Part shown: in pieces, positions 38,267-48,263 of the stretch
How positions within the stretch are numbered: position 1 is the stretch's first letter
Layout of the letters: each line of letters begins with the position of its first letter
Source of the DNA: Metabacillus fastidiosus NBRC 101226
GTDB lineage: Bacteria; Bacillota; Bacilli; Bacillales; Bacillaceae
Direction of reading: 5' to 3'
NCBI RefSeq assembly: GCF_001591625.1
Contig: NZ_BCVG01000018.1
Coordinates: 1-55,825, forward strand
Length of the DNA stretch: 55,825 nt
Made by a program: the position numbers and the translations under genes
Notes under the pieces: model-generated
Told to the model about the DNA's origin: nothing
The model's database searches: none
The model's input: the letters and a program-made list of their open reading frames with translations, nothing else

Positions 38267-39004
38267 ATGACAAGAGGTCACTTGAAGCAAATTTTATTAA
38301 TTACTGATGGCTGTTCAAATCATGGTGAAGACCCCATTGCTATGGCTGCATTAGCATATGAGCAAGGGATAACTGTAAATGTAATAGGTATTGTTGAAGA
38401 AAATGTAATAGATCAGCAAGCAATTCAGGAAATAGAAAACATTGCTATGTCTGGCGGCGGAGTTCACCAAATTGTCTATGCGCACCAGCTGTCACATACA
38501 GTACAGATGGTAACAAGAAAAGCAATGACACAAACTTTACAAGGTGTTGTTAATAAAGAGCTGCAGCAAATTTTAGGGAAAAATATATCAATGGAAGAAT
38601 TACCTCCTGATAAAAGAGGAGAGGTGATGGAAGTCGTTGATGAACTGGGGGAAACAGCAAGTTTAGAAATATTAATTCTTGTTGATACAAGTGCCAGCAT
38701 GAAACCGAAGCTGCCAACTGTTAAAGAAGCATTGCTTGATTTATCAATCAGTTTGAATTCAAGAATAGGTGCAAATCAATTCTCTGTTTCAGTATTTCCT
38801 GGGAAAAGTAATGAAGTGGAAACAGTACTTGATTGGACACCAAAACTTGATTCATTATCTTCCATCTTTCCGAAATTATCAACAGGGGGCATTACTCCAA
38901 CAGGGCCTGCAATTCGAAATGCCATCCGGGATTTTCAAAATAGAAGTTCATTGAGAAATGATTTAAGAGAAGATGAGCAATATTATGATGAATCAAGCTT
39001 CTAA
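38267..39004 (+). CDS. yabS: VWA-domain protein YabS
   Basis: The product has two von Willebrand A-like parts. The first begins KQILLITDGCSNHGEDP near residue 5. The second, from about 135, has the MIDAS motif ILVDTSASMKPKLP (DxSxS). At 245 residues it is the YabS type. Function is unknown; VWA domains usually mediate metal-dependent protein contacts. The ribosome binding site is AGGAGG. Its end overlaps the start of the kinase gene yabT, so the two are probably coupled and may act together. Confidence 0.88.
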   Translation: MTRGHLKQILLITDGCSNHGEDPIAMAALAYEQGITVNVIGIVEENVIDQQAIQEIENIAMSGGGVHQIVYAHQLSHTVQMVTRKAMTQTLQGVVNKELQQILGKNISMEELPPDKRGEVMEVVDELGETASLEILILVDTSASMKPKLPTVKEALLDLSISLNSRIGANQFSVSVFPGKSNEVETVLDWTPKLDSLSSIFPKLSTGGITPTGPAIRNAIRDFQNRSSLRNDLREDEQYYDESSF

Positions 39005-39992
39005 CGTTAAGGTCGGGACGACAATTATTGGAAAGTGGAATGGAAATCATTATAATGTGATGAAATTGCTTGGCCAAGGAGCAACGGGAAGTGTATATCT
39101 CGCTAATAGTAAGAATGGGAAAGCTGCCATTAAGTTAAGTGAAAACAGTATGGCGATAACTTCAGAAGTAAATGTGTTAAAACATTTTTCAAAGGTCCAA
39201 GGCTCAACACTTGGACCTTCTTTGCTTGATGTTGATGATTGGAATAATAGAGATAATAAAATGGTCTCATTTTATGTTATGGAGTATATAAATGGAGAAT
39301 CATTTTTAGATTTTATAAAAAGGAGAGGAATTGAATGGGTTGATGTATTAATTATCCAACTATTATCCAATCTTGAAGAACTTCATGAAAAAGGCTGGAT
39401 ATTTGGCGATTTAAAGCCGGATAACTTATTAATTGCTGGTCCGCCTCATAAGATCAGATGTATTGATGTTGGAGGAACGACACAAATAGGAAGATCAGTT
39501 AAAGAATTTACGGAATTTTTTGATCGTGGATATTGGGGGCTTGGAAGCAGAAAGGCAGAACCATCTTATGATTTATTCTCTGTTGCAATGATTATAATTA
39601 ATGCGGTATATCCTAAGCGCTTTCCAAAAAAGACTAATGGGATGGAAGGAAGAAATCAATTAATTGAAATTATTAACAGTCATGCTTTTTTAAGAAAACA
39701 CAAGAAGTTGTTAATAAATGCAATATTAGGGAAATACATAAGTGCAGAAGAAATGAAAAATGACCTTTTGGGAATTATAAGTAATAGCAATCATCAGTCG
39801 ATAAAAAAGAAAAGCAGTGTGAAACAGCAAAGCAGTATTCATAATGGAAAACAAAGTAAAAGTCATATGAGCCGTAAGCAGTTAAAGCAGAAAAGGAAAC
39901 GGAAAAAATATGGTGGTTTGATTGAGACGGTCGTCATATTAGTTAGTGTTTTTATTATGTATTCACTTTATGTGTTTCACTATTTAATGTAA
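38985..39992 (+). CDS. yabT: Serine/threonine protein kinase YabT
   Basis: This is a Hanks-type kinase: glycine loop LLGQGATGSVYLA, lysine in KAAIKLSE, catalytic loop WIFGDLKPDNLLI and metal motif CIDVGGT in place of DFG. HRD is replaced by FGD, so it lacks the arginine of RD kinases. A basic Lys/Ser-rich linker (about residues 268-305) precedes one C-terminal membrane helix (about 312-335). In B. subtilis YabT is a DNA-sensitive kinase that phosphorylates RecA during sporulation. Start codon: ATG 38985 or 38988, possibly 38973. Confidence 0.9.
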   Translation: MMNQASNVKVGTTIIGKWNGNHYNVMKLLGQGATGSVYLANSKNGKAAIKLSENSMAITSEVNVLKHFSKVQGSTLGPSLLDVDDWNNRDNKMVSFYVMEYINGESFLDFIKRRGIEWVDVLIIQLLSNLEELHEKGWIFGDLKPDNLLIAGPPHKIRCIDVGGTTQIGRSVKEFTEFFDRGYWGLGSRKAEPSYDLFSVAMIIINAVYPKRFPKKTNGMEGRNQLIEIINSHAFLRKHKKLLINAILGKYISAEEMKNDLLGIISNSNHQSIKKKSSVKQQSSIHNGKQSKSHMSRKQLKQKRKRKKYGGLIETVVILVSVFIMYSLYVFHYLM

Positions 39993-40107
39993 TTATGATG
40001 AATATGTGAACATTGACTTCTTCTTTGCAGTCTGTTTATAAAAAGTGGTAGGATATTTATATGAAATTTTAAAGTCAAATGATCTTTAATTCAGATGAGG
40101 GAGTCAA

Positions 40108-41484
40108 ATGCATAACTTCCAGCTTTTTATAAAGAAAAATATAATAAAAGGTTCAACAGTAGTAGTTGGAGTTTCTGGAGGGCCGGACTCTTTAACTTTA
40201 TTACATCTTTTTTTAAGTATAAAGGAGGAATACAGCCTAAAGATTGTCGGTGCTCACGTTGATCACATGTTTAGAGCAGAACAATCAGAAGAAGAAATGT
40301 TGTTTGTTAAGGATTTTTGCTATCAATATAATATCCCTTGTGAGGCGAAACAAATTGATATCCCAGCATATTTGAACAGGAATAAAATAAGTTCCCAGGC
40401 TGCATCAAGAGAGCATCGTTATAACTTTTATAAAGAAGTGATGGATACTTATAATGCAAATTATCTCGCTTTAGGTCACCATGGTGATGATCAAATTGAA
40501 ACAATATTAATGAGAATGGTTAGAGGCAGTACTGGTGAAGCAATGGCAGGGATGAAGGCAGTGCGGAAATTCCATAATGGTTATATTATTAGGCCGCTCT
40601 TAACAGCATCAAAGGAAGAGATTTTACAATATTGTGATCTGAATGGATTAGAGCCTCGTTTTGATCCGAGTAATGAAGAGAATAAATATACACGCAATCG
40701 CTTTAGAAATACTGTTCTTCCTTTTTTGAAAAGTGAAAATCCTTTAGTTCATGAGCGATTCCAGTATTTTAGCGAGACCTTTTTAGAGGATGAACTGTAC
40801 TTGAAGGAATTAACAAAGGAGAAAATGAATACAGTATTGAAAAGAAAAGAAAAGTCAGAAGTAGAGATGGATACTAAATTATTTCTAAACCTACCTTTGC
40901 CTTTACAAAGAAGATGTATTCAACTAATATTAAACTATCTTTATGAAACCATTCCATCTTCACTTTCTTCAATACATATAGAGAGTTTGCTCAACCTGCT
41001 CTCACGAGATCATCCTTCTGGCTCACTTGATTATCCAAATGGTTTAAGAGTAATTAAGTCATATGATAATTGTTTATTTACCTTTGATTATGATAAATCT
41101 TTGCCATATGAAATTCCATTAAGTATTCCCTCCACAATTGTATTGCCCAATGGTTCTGCTATTGATTGTGGAATTTTAAAGAAACCCCATTTTTTAAAAA
41201 GAGGGAACGATGTATTCTCATTAAGTGTTGAAAGGCTGAAGGAGCCTCTTACGATACGTTCAAGGAAGCAAGGGGATAAAATAAAGCTAAAAGGCATGAA
41301 TGGTACTAAAAAGGTGAAAGATATATTTATTGATGAGAAAATACCATTGCATAATCGGGATATTTGGCCAATTCTAGAAGATGGTGATGGGAATATTCTT
41401 TGGGTTCCAGGTCTGAAAAAATCAGCTTTTGAAGAGGCTGATTGTAATGGAGATTATATATTTCTACAATACAAGGAGCTTTGA
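40108..41484 (+). CDS. tilS: tRNA(Ile)-lysidine synthase
   Basis: TilS modifies the CAU anticodon of a minor tRNA-Ile with lysine so it reads AUA; it is usually essential. The PP-loop VGVSGGPDSLTLLHL is at about residues 18-32, with ALGHHGDDQIETILMRMVRG near 125-145. TilS-specific central and C-terminal domains follow (LTIRSRKQGDKIKL, IFIDEKIPLHNRD). At 458 residues it is full length. The gap of 115 bases from yabT may hold its promoter (TTGACT near 40014). Confidence 0.95.
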   Translation: MHNFQLFIKKNIIKGSTVVVGVSGGPDSLTLLHLFLSIKEEYSLKIVGAHVDHMFRAEQSEEEMLFVKDFCYQYNIPCEAKQIDIPAYLNRNKISSQAASREHRYNFYKEVMDTYNANYLALGHHGDDQIETILMRMVRGSTGEAMAGMKAVRKFHNGYIIRPLLTASKEEILQYCDLNGLEPRFDPSNEENKYTRNRFRNTVLPFLKSENPLVHERFQYFSETFLEDELYLKELTKEKMNTVLKRKEKSEVEMDTKLFLNLPLPLQRRCIQLILNYLYETIPSSLSSIHIESLLNLLSRDHPSGSLDYPNGLRVIKSYDNCLFTFDYDKSLPYEIPLSIPSTIVLPNGSAIDCGILKKPHFLKRGNDVFSLSVERLKEPLTIRSRKQGDKIKLKGMNGTKKVKDIFIDEKIPLHNRDIWPILEDGDGNILWVPGLKKSAFEEADCNGDYIFLQYKEL

Positions 41485-41505
41485 TGTTTTGGGGGGCACT
41501 TATTT

Positions 41506-42051
41506 ATGAAACAGGATATTGAAAAAGTTTTGATTACTGAAGAAGAATTACAAGAGAAAGTAAAGCAATTAGGTGAAGCTTTAACAGCACAATATAAGGA
41601 TAAATATCCGCTTGTTATTGGCGTATTAAAAGGTGCAATGCCATTTATGGGTGATTTGATTAAACGCATTGATACATATTTGGAAATGGATTTTATGGAT
41701 GTATCAAGTTACGGTTCATCAACTGTTTCGTCAGGGGAAGTGAAAATTGTAAAGGATTTAGATACTTCTGTTGAAGGAAGAAACATCCTTATTATCGAAG
41801 ATATTATTGATAGCGGATTAACATTAAGTTATCTTGTTGAGCTGTTTCGCTATAGAAAAGCAGAATCAATCCAAATTGTTACGCTGTTAGATAAACCAGC
41901 CGGCAGAAAAGCAGATATTGAAGCAGACTATGTTGGTTTCGAAGTTCCAGATGAATTTGTTGTTGGTTATGGATTAGATTATGATGAAAGATATCGTAAT
42001 TTACCGTATATAGGTGTTTTAAAACCAGAGGTATATGAGAATAAGGAATAA
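41506..42051 (+). CDS. hpt: Hypoxanthine phosphoribosyltransferase
   Basis: Hpt salvages hypoxanthine and guanine to IMP and GMP using PRPP. The PRPP-binding loop reads [16 protein letters not shown] (about residues 95-110), with the flexible loop [15 protein letters not shown] before it and the base-binding end [20 protein letters not shown]. At 181 residues it is typical. It lies 21 bases after tilS and before ftsH, the order conserved through Bacillus and many Firmicutes. Confidence 0.97.
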   Translation: MKQDIEKVLITEEELQEKVKQLGEALTAQYKDKYPLVIGVLKGAMPFMGDLIKRIDTYLEMDFMDVSSYGSSTVSSGEVKIVKDLDTSVEGRNILIIEDIIDSGLTLSYLVELFRYRKAESIQIVTLLDKPAGRKADIEADYVGFEVPDEFVVGYGLDYDERYRNLPYIGVLKPEVYENKE

Positions 42052-42149
42052 GTGGCAGGTTTTACTCAGATTGGCTAATTTGTTGTATTAGTACAATTTT
42101 CTATGATACTATTTAATATAATTGTGTTTACCGTGGGAGGAGGTAAGGA

Positions 42150-44066
42150 ATGAATCGGATCTTCCGTAATACGATATTTTATTTACTTATATTTTTAGTT
42201 GTAATAGGGGTAGTAAGTTTCTTAAATGGAAATAACCCTAAAACTGAAAAAATGGCGTACAATACTTTCATTTCTCACTTAGAAAAAGGAGAAGTAGAAG
42301 AAGTTTCTGTACAGCCCTTACGTGGTGTATTTGAAGTAAGAGGTCAATTAAAGAATTATAAAGAAGATGAAAGCTTCTTAACTTATGTTGCAGGTCAACA
42401 AGGATTAGATAAGATCGATAAGGCAATTGCTGATAACAAAGTGAAAAATGTAGACTATGCACCAGCCGAAGAAACAAATGGATGGGTAACATTCTTTACA
42501 TCTATTATCCCGTTTGTCATTATCTTTATTTTATTCTTCTTCTTGCTCAACCAAGCCCAAGGTGGCGGAAGTAGAGTAATGAACTTTGGTAAAAGTAAAG
42601 CAAAGCTCTATAGCGAAGAAAAGAAAAAGGTTAAATTTAATGATGTAGCTGGGGCAGATGAAGAGAAGCAGGAATTAGTCGAGGTAGTTGAATTTTTGAA
42701 AGACCCTCGTAAATTCTCTGAATTAGGTGCAAGAATTCCAAAAGGGGTATTATTAGTAGGACCTCCAGGAACTGGTAAAACACTTCTTGCAAGAGCTGTT
42801 GCTGGAGAAGCAGGCGTGCCATTCTTCTCTATAAGTGGTTCTGATTTCGTTGAAATGTTCGTCGGTGTCGGTGCATCGCGTGTTCGTGATTTATTTGAAA
42901 ATGCTAAAAAGAATGCACCGTGTATTATTTTTATCGATGAGATTGATGCGGTTGGCCGTCAGCGTGGAGCTGGACTTGGCGGTGGTCATGATGAGCGTGA
43001 ACAAACGCTGAACCAATTGCTCGTTGAAATGGATGGATTCGGTGCTAATGAAGGTATTATCATTATTGCTGCAACAAACCGTCCGGATATTTTAGACCCT
43101 GCATTATTACGTCCAGGCCGTTTTGACAGACAAATTACTGTTGATAGACCTGATGTAAATGGTCGTGAAGCGGTATTGAAAGTACATGCACGTAATAAAC
43201 CGCTTGATGAGTCTGTTAATTTGAAAGCAATCGCAATGAGAACACCAGGTTTCTCAGGAGCCGATTTAGAAAACTTATTAAATGAAGCGGCATTAGTTGC
43301 TGCAAGACAAGATAAGAAGAAAGTAGATATGACCGATGTTGATGAAGCAACAGACCGCGTTATTGCTGGTCCAGCTAAGAAAAGTCGTGTCATTTCTAAG
43401 AAGGAAAGAAATATCGTTGCCCATCACGAAGCAGGTCATACAGTTATTGGACTTGTTTTAGATGAAGCTGATGTGGTTCATAAAGTAACAATTGTTCCGC
43501 GTGGTCAAGCTGGCGGTTATGCGGTTATGCTTCCTAAAGAAGACCGCTACTTTATGACAAAGCCAGAACTACTGGATAAAATTACTGGCTTGCTTGGCGG
43601 ACGTGTTGCAGAAGAAATTATGTTCGGTGAAGTAAGTACGGGAGCACATAATGACTTCCAGCGTGCAACAAATATAGCTAGAAAAATGGTTACTGAATAT
43701 GGTATGAGTGATAAGCTTGGACCACTTCAATTTGGCCAGGCACAAGGCGGCCAAGTGTTCTTAGGACGTGACCTTCATAATGAACAAAACTATAGTGATG
43801 CAATTGCATATGAAATTGATTTAGAAATTCAGAAGTTTATTAAAGACTGTTATGCGAAAGCAACACAGATCCTCACTGAAAAACGTGATAAACTTGAATT
43901 GATTGCACAAACATTGCTGGAAGTTGAAACGTTAGATGCAGAACAAATTAGATATCTATATGATCATGGAACACTTCCTGAACGTTCAGTGTCCAGTGAA
44001 GAGAACGATGTGAAAGTGAACATCCTGACGAAAAAGGATGACGAAGATAAGACAGATAAAGAATGA
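42150..44066 (+). CDS. ftsH: ATP-dependent zinc metalloprotease FtsH
   Basis: FtsH is the membrane AAA protease that degrades misfolded and regulatory proteins, including SpoVM and Spo0E-type targets in Bacillus. It has two membrane helices (about residues 8-25 and 112-132) and Walker [15 protein letters not shown] (about 203-216). Walker B is [15 protein letters not shown], and the zinc motif is [10 protein letters not shown] near 425. At 638 residues it is full length. The site GGGAGGAGG precedes ATG 42150. Confidence 0.97.
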   Translation: MNRIFRNTIFYLLIFLVVIGVVSFLNGNNPKTEKMAYNTFISHLEKGEVEEVSVQPLRGVFEVRGQLKNYKEDESFLTYVAGQQGLDKIDKAIADNKVKNVDYAPAEETNGWVTFFTSIIPFVIIFILFFFLLNQAQGGGSRVMNFGKSKAKLYSEEKKKVKFNDVAGADEEKQELVEVVEFLKDPRKFSELGARIPKGVLLVGPPGTGKTLLARAVAGEAGVPFFSISGSDFVEMFVGVGASRVRDLFENAKKNAPCIIFIDEIDAVGRQRGAGLGGGHDEREQTLNQLLVEMDGFGANEGIIIIAATNRPDILDPALLRPGRFDRQITVDRPDVNGREAVLKVHARNKPLDESVNLKAIAMRTPGFSGADLENLLNEAALVAARQDKKKVDMTDVDEATDRVIAGPAKKSRVISKKERNIVAHHEAGHTVIGLVLDEADVVHKVTIVPRGQAGGYAVMLPKEDRYFMTKPELLDKITGLLGGRVAEEIMFGEVSTGAHNDFQRATNIARKMVTEYGMSDKLGPLQFGQAQGGQVFLGRDLHNEQNYSDAIAYEIDLEIQKFIKDCYAKATQILTEKRDKLELIAQTLLEVETLDAEQIRYLYDHGTLPERSVSSEENDVKVNILTKKDDEDKTDKE

Positions 44067-44075
44067 TTTTTAAAA

Positions 44076-44110
44076 TTAGACAGCTGATTTTCCGGCTGTC
44101 TAATTTTTTT
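44076..44110 (+). terminator. ftsH terminator
   Basis: TTAGACAGC (44076-44084) and GCTGTCTAA (44095-44103) form a perfect stem followed by seven T. Confidence 0.9.
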
Positions 44111-44130
44111 CGCGTTATAAAGTGAAACTT

Positions 44131-44234
44131 CCATTAGTGGTGGTTTTTTCATCCTCCGCTGATGGTTAATTGAGGCCCGCACGATATGGGTCACACATAC
44201 GTTGCTCGCATAAAGTGGCGAATTTAGTATGTGT
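44131..44234 (+). other. Structured noncoding segment between ftsH and coaX
   Basis: A 13-base arm pair (44131-44143 with 44153-44165) has two G-U pairs that work only in plus-strand RNA, plus one mismatch. A GGCCC/GGGTC stem (about 44173-44192) follows. Next comes ACACATAC (44193-44200) pairing with GTATGTGT (44227-44234) around a TCGC/GCGA inner stem. No ORF is present. It may be a small RNA, a leader or a dispersed repeat. Nothing clear lies from 44235 to the coaX start. Confidence 0.5.
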
Positions 44235-44438
44235 TATATTGTTCAGACCTTTATGGGCAGTTGATCTTCCACTTAACTTCCTCGAATTGTTAGAACTTTG
44301 AAATGGAAATCTTACTGCCTGTTAAGGCTGGGATAAAAACTTATGAAATAACGGAACCTAATCTATGCCTATCATTATCATTTAGTGATAAAATATTTAA
44401 GTGAAAAGAGAGAAAATAATAAGTGTGGTGTAGTCAGT

Positions 44439-45209
44439 ATGATCTTAGTTTTAGATGTTGGAAATACAAATACAGTATTAGGTGTGTATGAAGGAAAAAT
44501 ATTAAAACACCATTGGAGAATTGAAACAAGCCGCAATAGAACGGAAGATGAATACGGAATGATTATAAAAAATCTCTTCCGTCATGTGGAAGTAACATTC
44601 GACATGATTGAAGGAATTATTATTTCCTCCGTCGTACCTCCGATTATGTTTGCCCTTGAAACAATGTGCAAAAAATATTTTAATACAAAGCCTTTAATTG
44701 TTGGACCTGGAATAAAAACAGGTTTAAATATAAAATATGAAAATCCGCGGGAAGTTGGTGCGGACAGAATTGTAAATGCAGTTGCAGGCATACACGAGTA
44801 TGGAAGTCCGTTAATTATTGTGGATTTTGGAACAGCAACGACCTACTGTTATATTAATGATGAAAAACAGTATATGGGAGGAGCTATTGCTCCTGGTATC
44901 AATATATCAACAGAAGCACTTTATTCAAGAGCTGCTAAATTACCGAGGATCGAAATAACAAGACCTGAAAATGTAATTGGAAAAAATACAGTTAGTGCAA
45001 TGCAGGCGGGAATAGTATACGGATATGTTGGCCAAGTGGAAGGAATAGTAAGAAGAATAAAAGATCAAGCGAAGACAGATCCGAAAGTTATTGCAACCGG
45101 CGGGCTTGCAGAATTAATTTTTGAAGAATCAAGCTGTATTGATATTGTAGATCCTTTTCTAACGTTAAAAGGACTGCAACTTATATATGAAAGAAATACT
45201 GCTATATAA
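44439..45209 (+). CDS. coaX: Type III pantothenate kinase
   Basis: CoaX phosphorylates pantothenate, the first step of coenzyme A synthesis, and needs a monovalent cation. The ASKHA-fold motifs are [13 protein letters not shown] at the N-terminus, [12 protein letters not shown] near residue 100 and [13 protein letters not shown] near 125. ATG 44439 gives 256 residues, the B. subtilis size; the longer frame upstream is rejected. It lies 14 bases before hslO. Confidence 0.95.
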   Translation: MILVLDVGNTNTVLGVYEGKILKHHWRIETSRNRTEDEYGMIIKNLFRHVEVTFDMIEGIIISSVVPPIMFALETMCKKYFNTKPLIVGPGIKTGLNIKYENPREVGADRIVNAVAGIHEYGSPLIIVDFGTATTYCYINDEKQYMGGAIAPGINISTEALYSRAAKLPRIEITRPENVIGKNTVSAMQAGIVYGYVGQVEGIVRRIKDQAKTDPKVIATGGLAELIFEESSCIDIVDPFLTLKGLQLIYERNTAI

Positions 45210-45223
45210 AAGGAGTGTAAACA

Positions 45224-46105
45224 ATGGATTATTTAGTAAAGGCTTTAGCATTTGATGGGCAAGTTCGTGCATATGCGACGAGAACGACTGAAACCATTTC
45301 TGAAGCACAGAGAAGACATCAAACATGGCCGACGGCTTCTGCAGCTTTAGGAAGAGCGATGACTGCAGGACTAATGCTCGGTTCTATGATAAAAGATGAG
45401 GCGAAGCTGACAATTAAAATAGAAGGCGGCGGCCCGATCGGGGCAATACTTGTAGATAGCAACGGAAAGGGAGAAGTGAGGGGGTATGTCACCAATCCGC
45501 AAGTGCATTTTGATTTGAATGCTAAAGGAAAATTAGATGTTGCACGCGCTGTCGGTACAAACGGGTTCTTAACGGTTGTAAAAGACTTAGGATTAAAAGA
45601 GAACTTCTCGGGACAAGTACCAATCGTTTCTGGTGAATTAGGAGAAGATTTCACATACTATCTCGTAACATCGGAGCAAGTCCCTTCATCTGTCGGTGTC
45701 GGTGTTCTCGTTAATCCGGACAACACAATCCTAGCTTCAGGAGGTTTCATTATTCAATTAATGCCTGGAGCTGAAGAAGAGACTATTCTTGAGATTGAGA
45801 ACCGTTTAAATACAATTGAACCTGTCTCAAAGCTTATCCAAAAGGGATTAACACCTGAAGAGATTTTACAAGAAGTTTTAGGTGAGGAAAATGTAAAGAT
45901 TCTTGAGAAGCAAGAAGTTCGTTTTCATTGTCCTTGCTCAAGAGAAAGAATTGAAAGTGCCATTATCAGCTTAGGAGAACAGGAGATCCAAGCAATGATT
46001 GAGGAAGATGGCAAGGCTGAAGCACAATGCCATTTCTGTAATGAGTTGTATCACTTTAATCTAGAAGAGCTGGAACAGATTAAGAAGATAGCGGCAGAAC
46101 GCTGA
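45224..46105 (+). CDS. hslO: Redox-regulated chaperone Hsp33
   Basis: Hsp33 is switched on by oxidation, when its C-terminal zinc is released, and then holds unfolding proteins. The N-terminal substrate-binding domain includes [15 protein letters not shown] and [11 protein letters not shown]. The four zinc cysteines are in [10 protein letters not shown] (near residue 237) and [10 protein letters not shown] (near 268). At 293 residues it is complete. The site AAAGGAGTG precedes ATG 45224. Confidence 0.96.
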   Translation: MDYLVKALAFDGQVRAYATRTTETISEAQRRHQTWPTASAALGRAMTAGLMLGSMIKDEAKLTIKIEGGGPIGAILVDSNGKGEVRGYVTNPQVHFDLNAKGKLDVARAVGTNGFLTVVKDLGLKENFSGQVPIVSGELGEDFTYYLVTSEQVPSSVGVGVLVNPDNTILASGGFIIQLMPGAEEETILEIENRLNTIEPVSKLIQKGLTPEEILQEVLGEENVKILEKQEVRFHCPCSRERIESAIISLGEQEIQAMIEEDGKAEAQCHFCNELYHFNLEELEQIKKIAAER

Positions 46106-46120
46106 TCTTTTAGGAGTGAT

Positions 46121-47029
46121 TTGGGGAAAGTGAATGCTAAAACTTTATGGAGTATTATATTCACGCTGGTCGTTGTAAACTGTTTTACAATTGCTTTCTT
46201 TTTAACGAAAAATAACTCTGTCCATACTAACAGCTTGGGTAAATATGATGAGGCAATCGCAACAATTGGTACATCGACAACCATTTCTCGAGAAGAATGG
46301 CTTTCTGAATTGGAGAAACGATTCGGTAAAGAAACACTGGAGCAAATGATAAATGAAGAAGTTGTTAATGAACTGGCTGCAAAACATAAAATTGAAATAT
46401 CTGAGGAACAAATTGATCGTGAATTGACGATATTTAAGTCAATGTATAATACGTTAAGCAATGAGAGATTTGGAGAAGAAGAGGATTGGCAAAAACAAAT
46501 TAGATACAGCATTTTATTAGAGGAATTGCTTACGAAGGATGCCTCGGTTTCTGAAGAAGAGCTGCGGGCTTTTTATGAAAGTAATAAAAATTTATATGAA
46601 GTAGAAGATATGTTTCGCCTGGCACATATTGTTGTTAAAACACAAGCTGAAGCAAACAAAGTAATAGAGGAGCTAGAGGGCGGATCAAGTTTTGAAGCAT
46701 TGGCATTAGAAAAGTCAATTGATGAGTTTTCAGCTAATGAAGGCGGCGAAATTGGTTTTGTTTCAACTAAAGATGAATTTGTGCCAAAAGAATATTTTGA
46801 AATCGTTTCACAACTGGATGAAAAACACTGGAGCAATCCGATAAAAGTGGATACTGGATATGCAATTATTTTATTAAAAGAAAAACAAGCAGGAATCTCT
46901 TACTCATTCGGAGAAGTAAAGAGTCAGATTAGAAGACAAATTGCACTTGAACAAATGGAAGGCTCGATTTCGGTAAACCCCCTTTGGGATGAAATCAGTG
47001 TAAAATGGTTTTATGAAGAAAAGAAGTAA
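46121..47029 (+). CDS. yacD: Membrane-anchored parvulin-type peptidyl-prolyl isomerase (YacD)
   Basis: One N-terminal membrane helix (about residues 9-29) is followed by a SurA/PrsA-like helical region and a parvulin domain (about 160-262) with FRLAHIVVKTQAEAN, SFEALALEKSIDEFS and GGEIGFVS. It should act outside the membrane as a foldase, analogous to PrsA but without a clear lipobox. The start is uncertain: TTG 46121 lies close to AGGAGTG, GTG 46130 is the alternative. It is probably co-transcribed with hslO. Confidence 0.85.
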   Translation: MGKVNAKTLWSIIFTLVVVNCFTIAFFLTKNNSVHTNSLGKYDEAIATIGTSTTISREEWLSELEKRFGKETLEQMINEEVVNELAAKHKIEISEEQIDRELTIFKSMYNTLSNERFGEEEDWQKQIRYSILLEELLTKDASVSEEELRAFYESNKNLYEVEDMFRLAHIVVKTQAEANKVIEELEGGSSFEALALEKSIDEFSANEGGEIGFVSTKDEFVPKEYFEIVSQLDEKHWSNPIKVDTGYAIILLKEKQAGISYSFGEVKSQIRRQIALEQMEGSISVNPLWDEISVKWFYEEKK

Positions 47030-47034
47030 ATTGA

Positions 47035-47063
47035 TTGACAAGTCGAAAAATTATTGCTAAATT
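47035..47063 (+). promoter_or_regulatory. cysK promoter
   Basis: TTGACA (47035-47040) and TAAATT (47058-47063) are 17 bases apart. The leader after it contains TCGGGAATA, which could be part of a CymR-type site, but I cannot confirm it. Confidence 0.6.
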
Positions 47064-47115
47064 TATTTTAATAATACCAATAAAATTACTCGGGAATAGA
47101 GGAGGAGTCATACAT

Positions 47116-48039
47116 ATGGCGCGTGTAGCAAATTCAATTCATGAACTTATTGGAAATACTCCAATCGTAAAACTAAATAGACTTGTAGACGATAATAGTG
47201 CAGATGTTTACTTGAAATTAGAATTTATGAACCCAGGAAGCAGTGTTAAAGACAGAATTGGTCTTGCGATGATTGAGGCTGCTGAGAAACAAGGGAATTT
47301 AAAAGCTGGCGATACAATTATTGAGCCAACAAGTGGAAACACAGGTATTGGTCTTGCAATGGTGGCTGCTGCAAAAGGACTTAAAGCGATCTTAGTAATG
47401 CCTGATACGATGAGTATGGAGCGTAGAAATCTTCTTCGTGCATACGGTGCGGAACTTATTCTTACTCCTGGTGCTGAAGGTATGGGAGGAGCAATTCGCA
47501 AGGCGGAAGAGCTTGCTAAAGAACATGGTTATTTCATGCCGCAACAATTTAAAAACGAAGCAAATCCTGAAGTTCACCGCTTAACAACAGGTAAAGAAAT
47601 CGTTGAGCAAATGGGCGACCAGCTTGATGCTTTCATTTCAGGTATTGGTACTGGCGGTACAATTACAGGAGCTGGAGAAGTTCTTAAAGAAAATTATTCA
47701 TCAATCAAAATTTATGCTGTAGAACCTACAGATTCACCAGTTTTATCAGGTGGAAAACCAGGTCCGCATAAAATCCAAGGAATTGGAGCGGGATTTGTTC
47801 CGTCTATTTTAAATACAGAAATCTATGATGAAATTATTACTGTTAAAAACGAAGAAGCTTTTGAAACTGCAAGAAGAGCAGCTAGAGAAGAAGGAATCCT
47901 TGGCGGAATTTCATCTGGAGCAGCAATTTTTGCAGCGTTAAAAGTAGCGAAAGAATTAGGTAAAGGTAAGAAAGTATTAGCGGTTATTCCAAGTAATGGT
48001 GAGCGTTACTTAAGTACTCCACTTTATCAATTCGATTAA
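47116..48039 (+). CDS. cysK: Cysteine synthase A (O-acetylserine sulfhydrylase)
   Basis: CysK joins sulfide to O-acetylserine to make cysteine; it is a fold-type-II PLP enzyme. The lysine that holds PLP is in [13 protein letters not shown] (about residues 41-53). The substrate loop is [12 protein letters not shown], and the phosphate-binding [10 protein letters not shown] is near 177. ATG 47116 follows GAGGAGG, giving 307 residues. It has its own promoter and terminator. Confidence 0.96.
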   Translation: MARVANSIHELIGNTPIVKLNRLVDDNSADVYLKLEFMNPGSSVKDRIGLAMIEAAEKQGNLKAGDTIIEPTSGNTGIGLAMVAAAKGLKAILVMPDTMSMERRNLLRAYGAELILTPGAEGMGGAIRKAEELAKEHGYFMPQQFKNEANPEVHRLTTGKEIVEQMGDQLDAFISGIGTGGTITGAGEVLKENYSSIKIYAVEPTDSPVLSGGKPGPHKIQGIGAGFVPSILNTEIYDEIITVKNEEAFETARRAAREEGILGGISSGAAIFAALKVAKELGKGKKVLAVIPSNGERYLSTPLYQFD

Positions 48040-48051
48040 TAATGAATAATA

Positions 48052-48103
48052 AAAGAGTCTGACCCCAAAGCTAAATATTAGCTTCGCGGGCTAGGCTCTT
48101 TTT
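48052..48103 (+). terminator. cysK terminator
   Basis: The outer stem AAAGAG/CTCTTT (48052-48057 with 48096-48101) contains an inner AAGCTAA/TTAGCTT stem (48068-48074 with 48078-48084), followed by T. Confidence 0.75.
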
Positions 48104-48263
48104 GTATTGGATAATAAAGCAAAGAGTAAAATTAAATATGGATGATAGACTGCAGACTATTCGTGTTATTAATTCTAAAAATTTAACAATTAATAAATTC
48201 TTTATGTCATCTCTCTTATTATCATGTAAAATATAAATACAAGCAGTATAAGGAGAGGATCGA

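Noticed and set aside
42986-43393. 135-residue minus-strand ORF inside ftsH
   Set aside because: It lies opposite the conserved AAA region of ftsH and has no independent coding features.
46051-46512. 153-residue minus-strand ORF spanning the hslO end and yacD
   Set aside because: It is antisense to two well-supported genes and Ser/Cys-rich, as reverse-frame translations of AT-rich genes often are.
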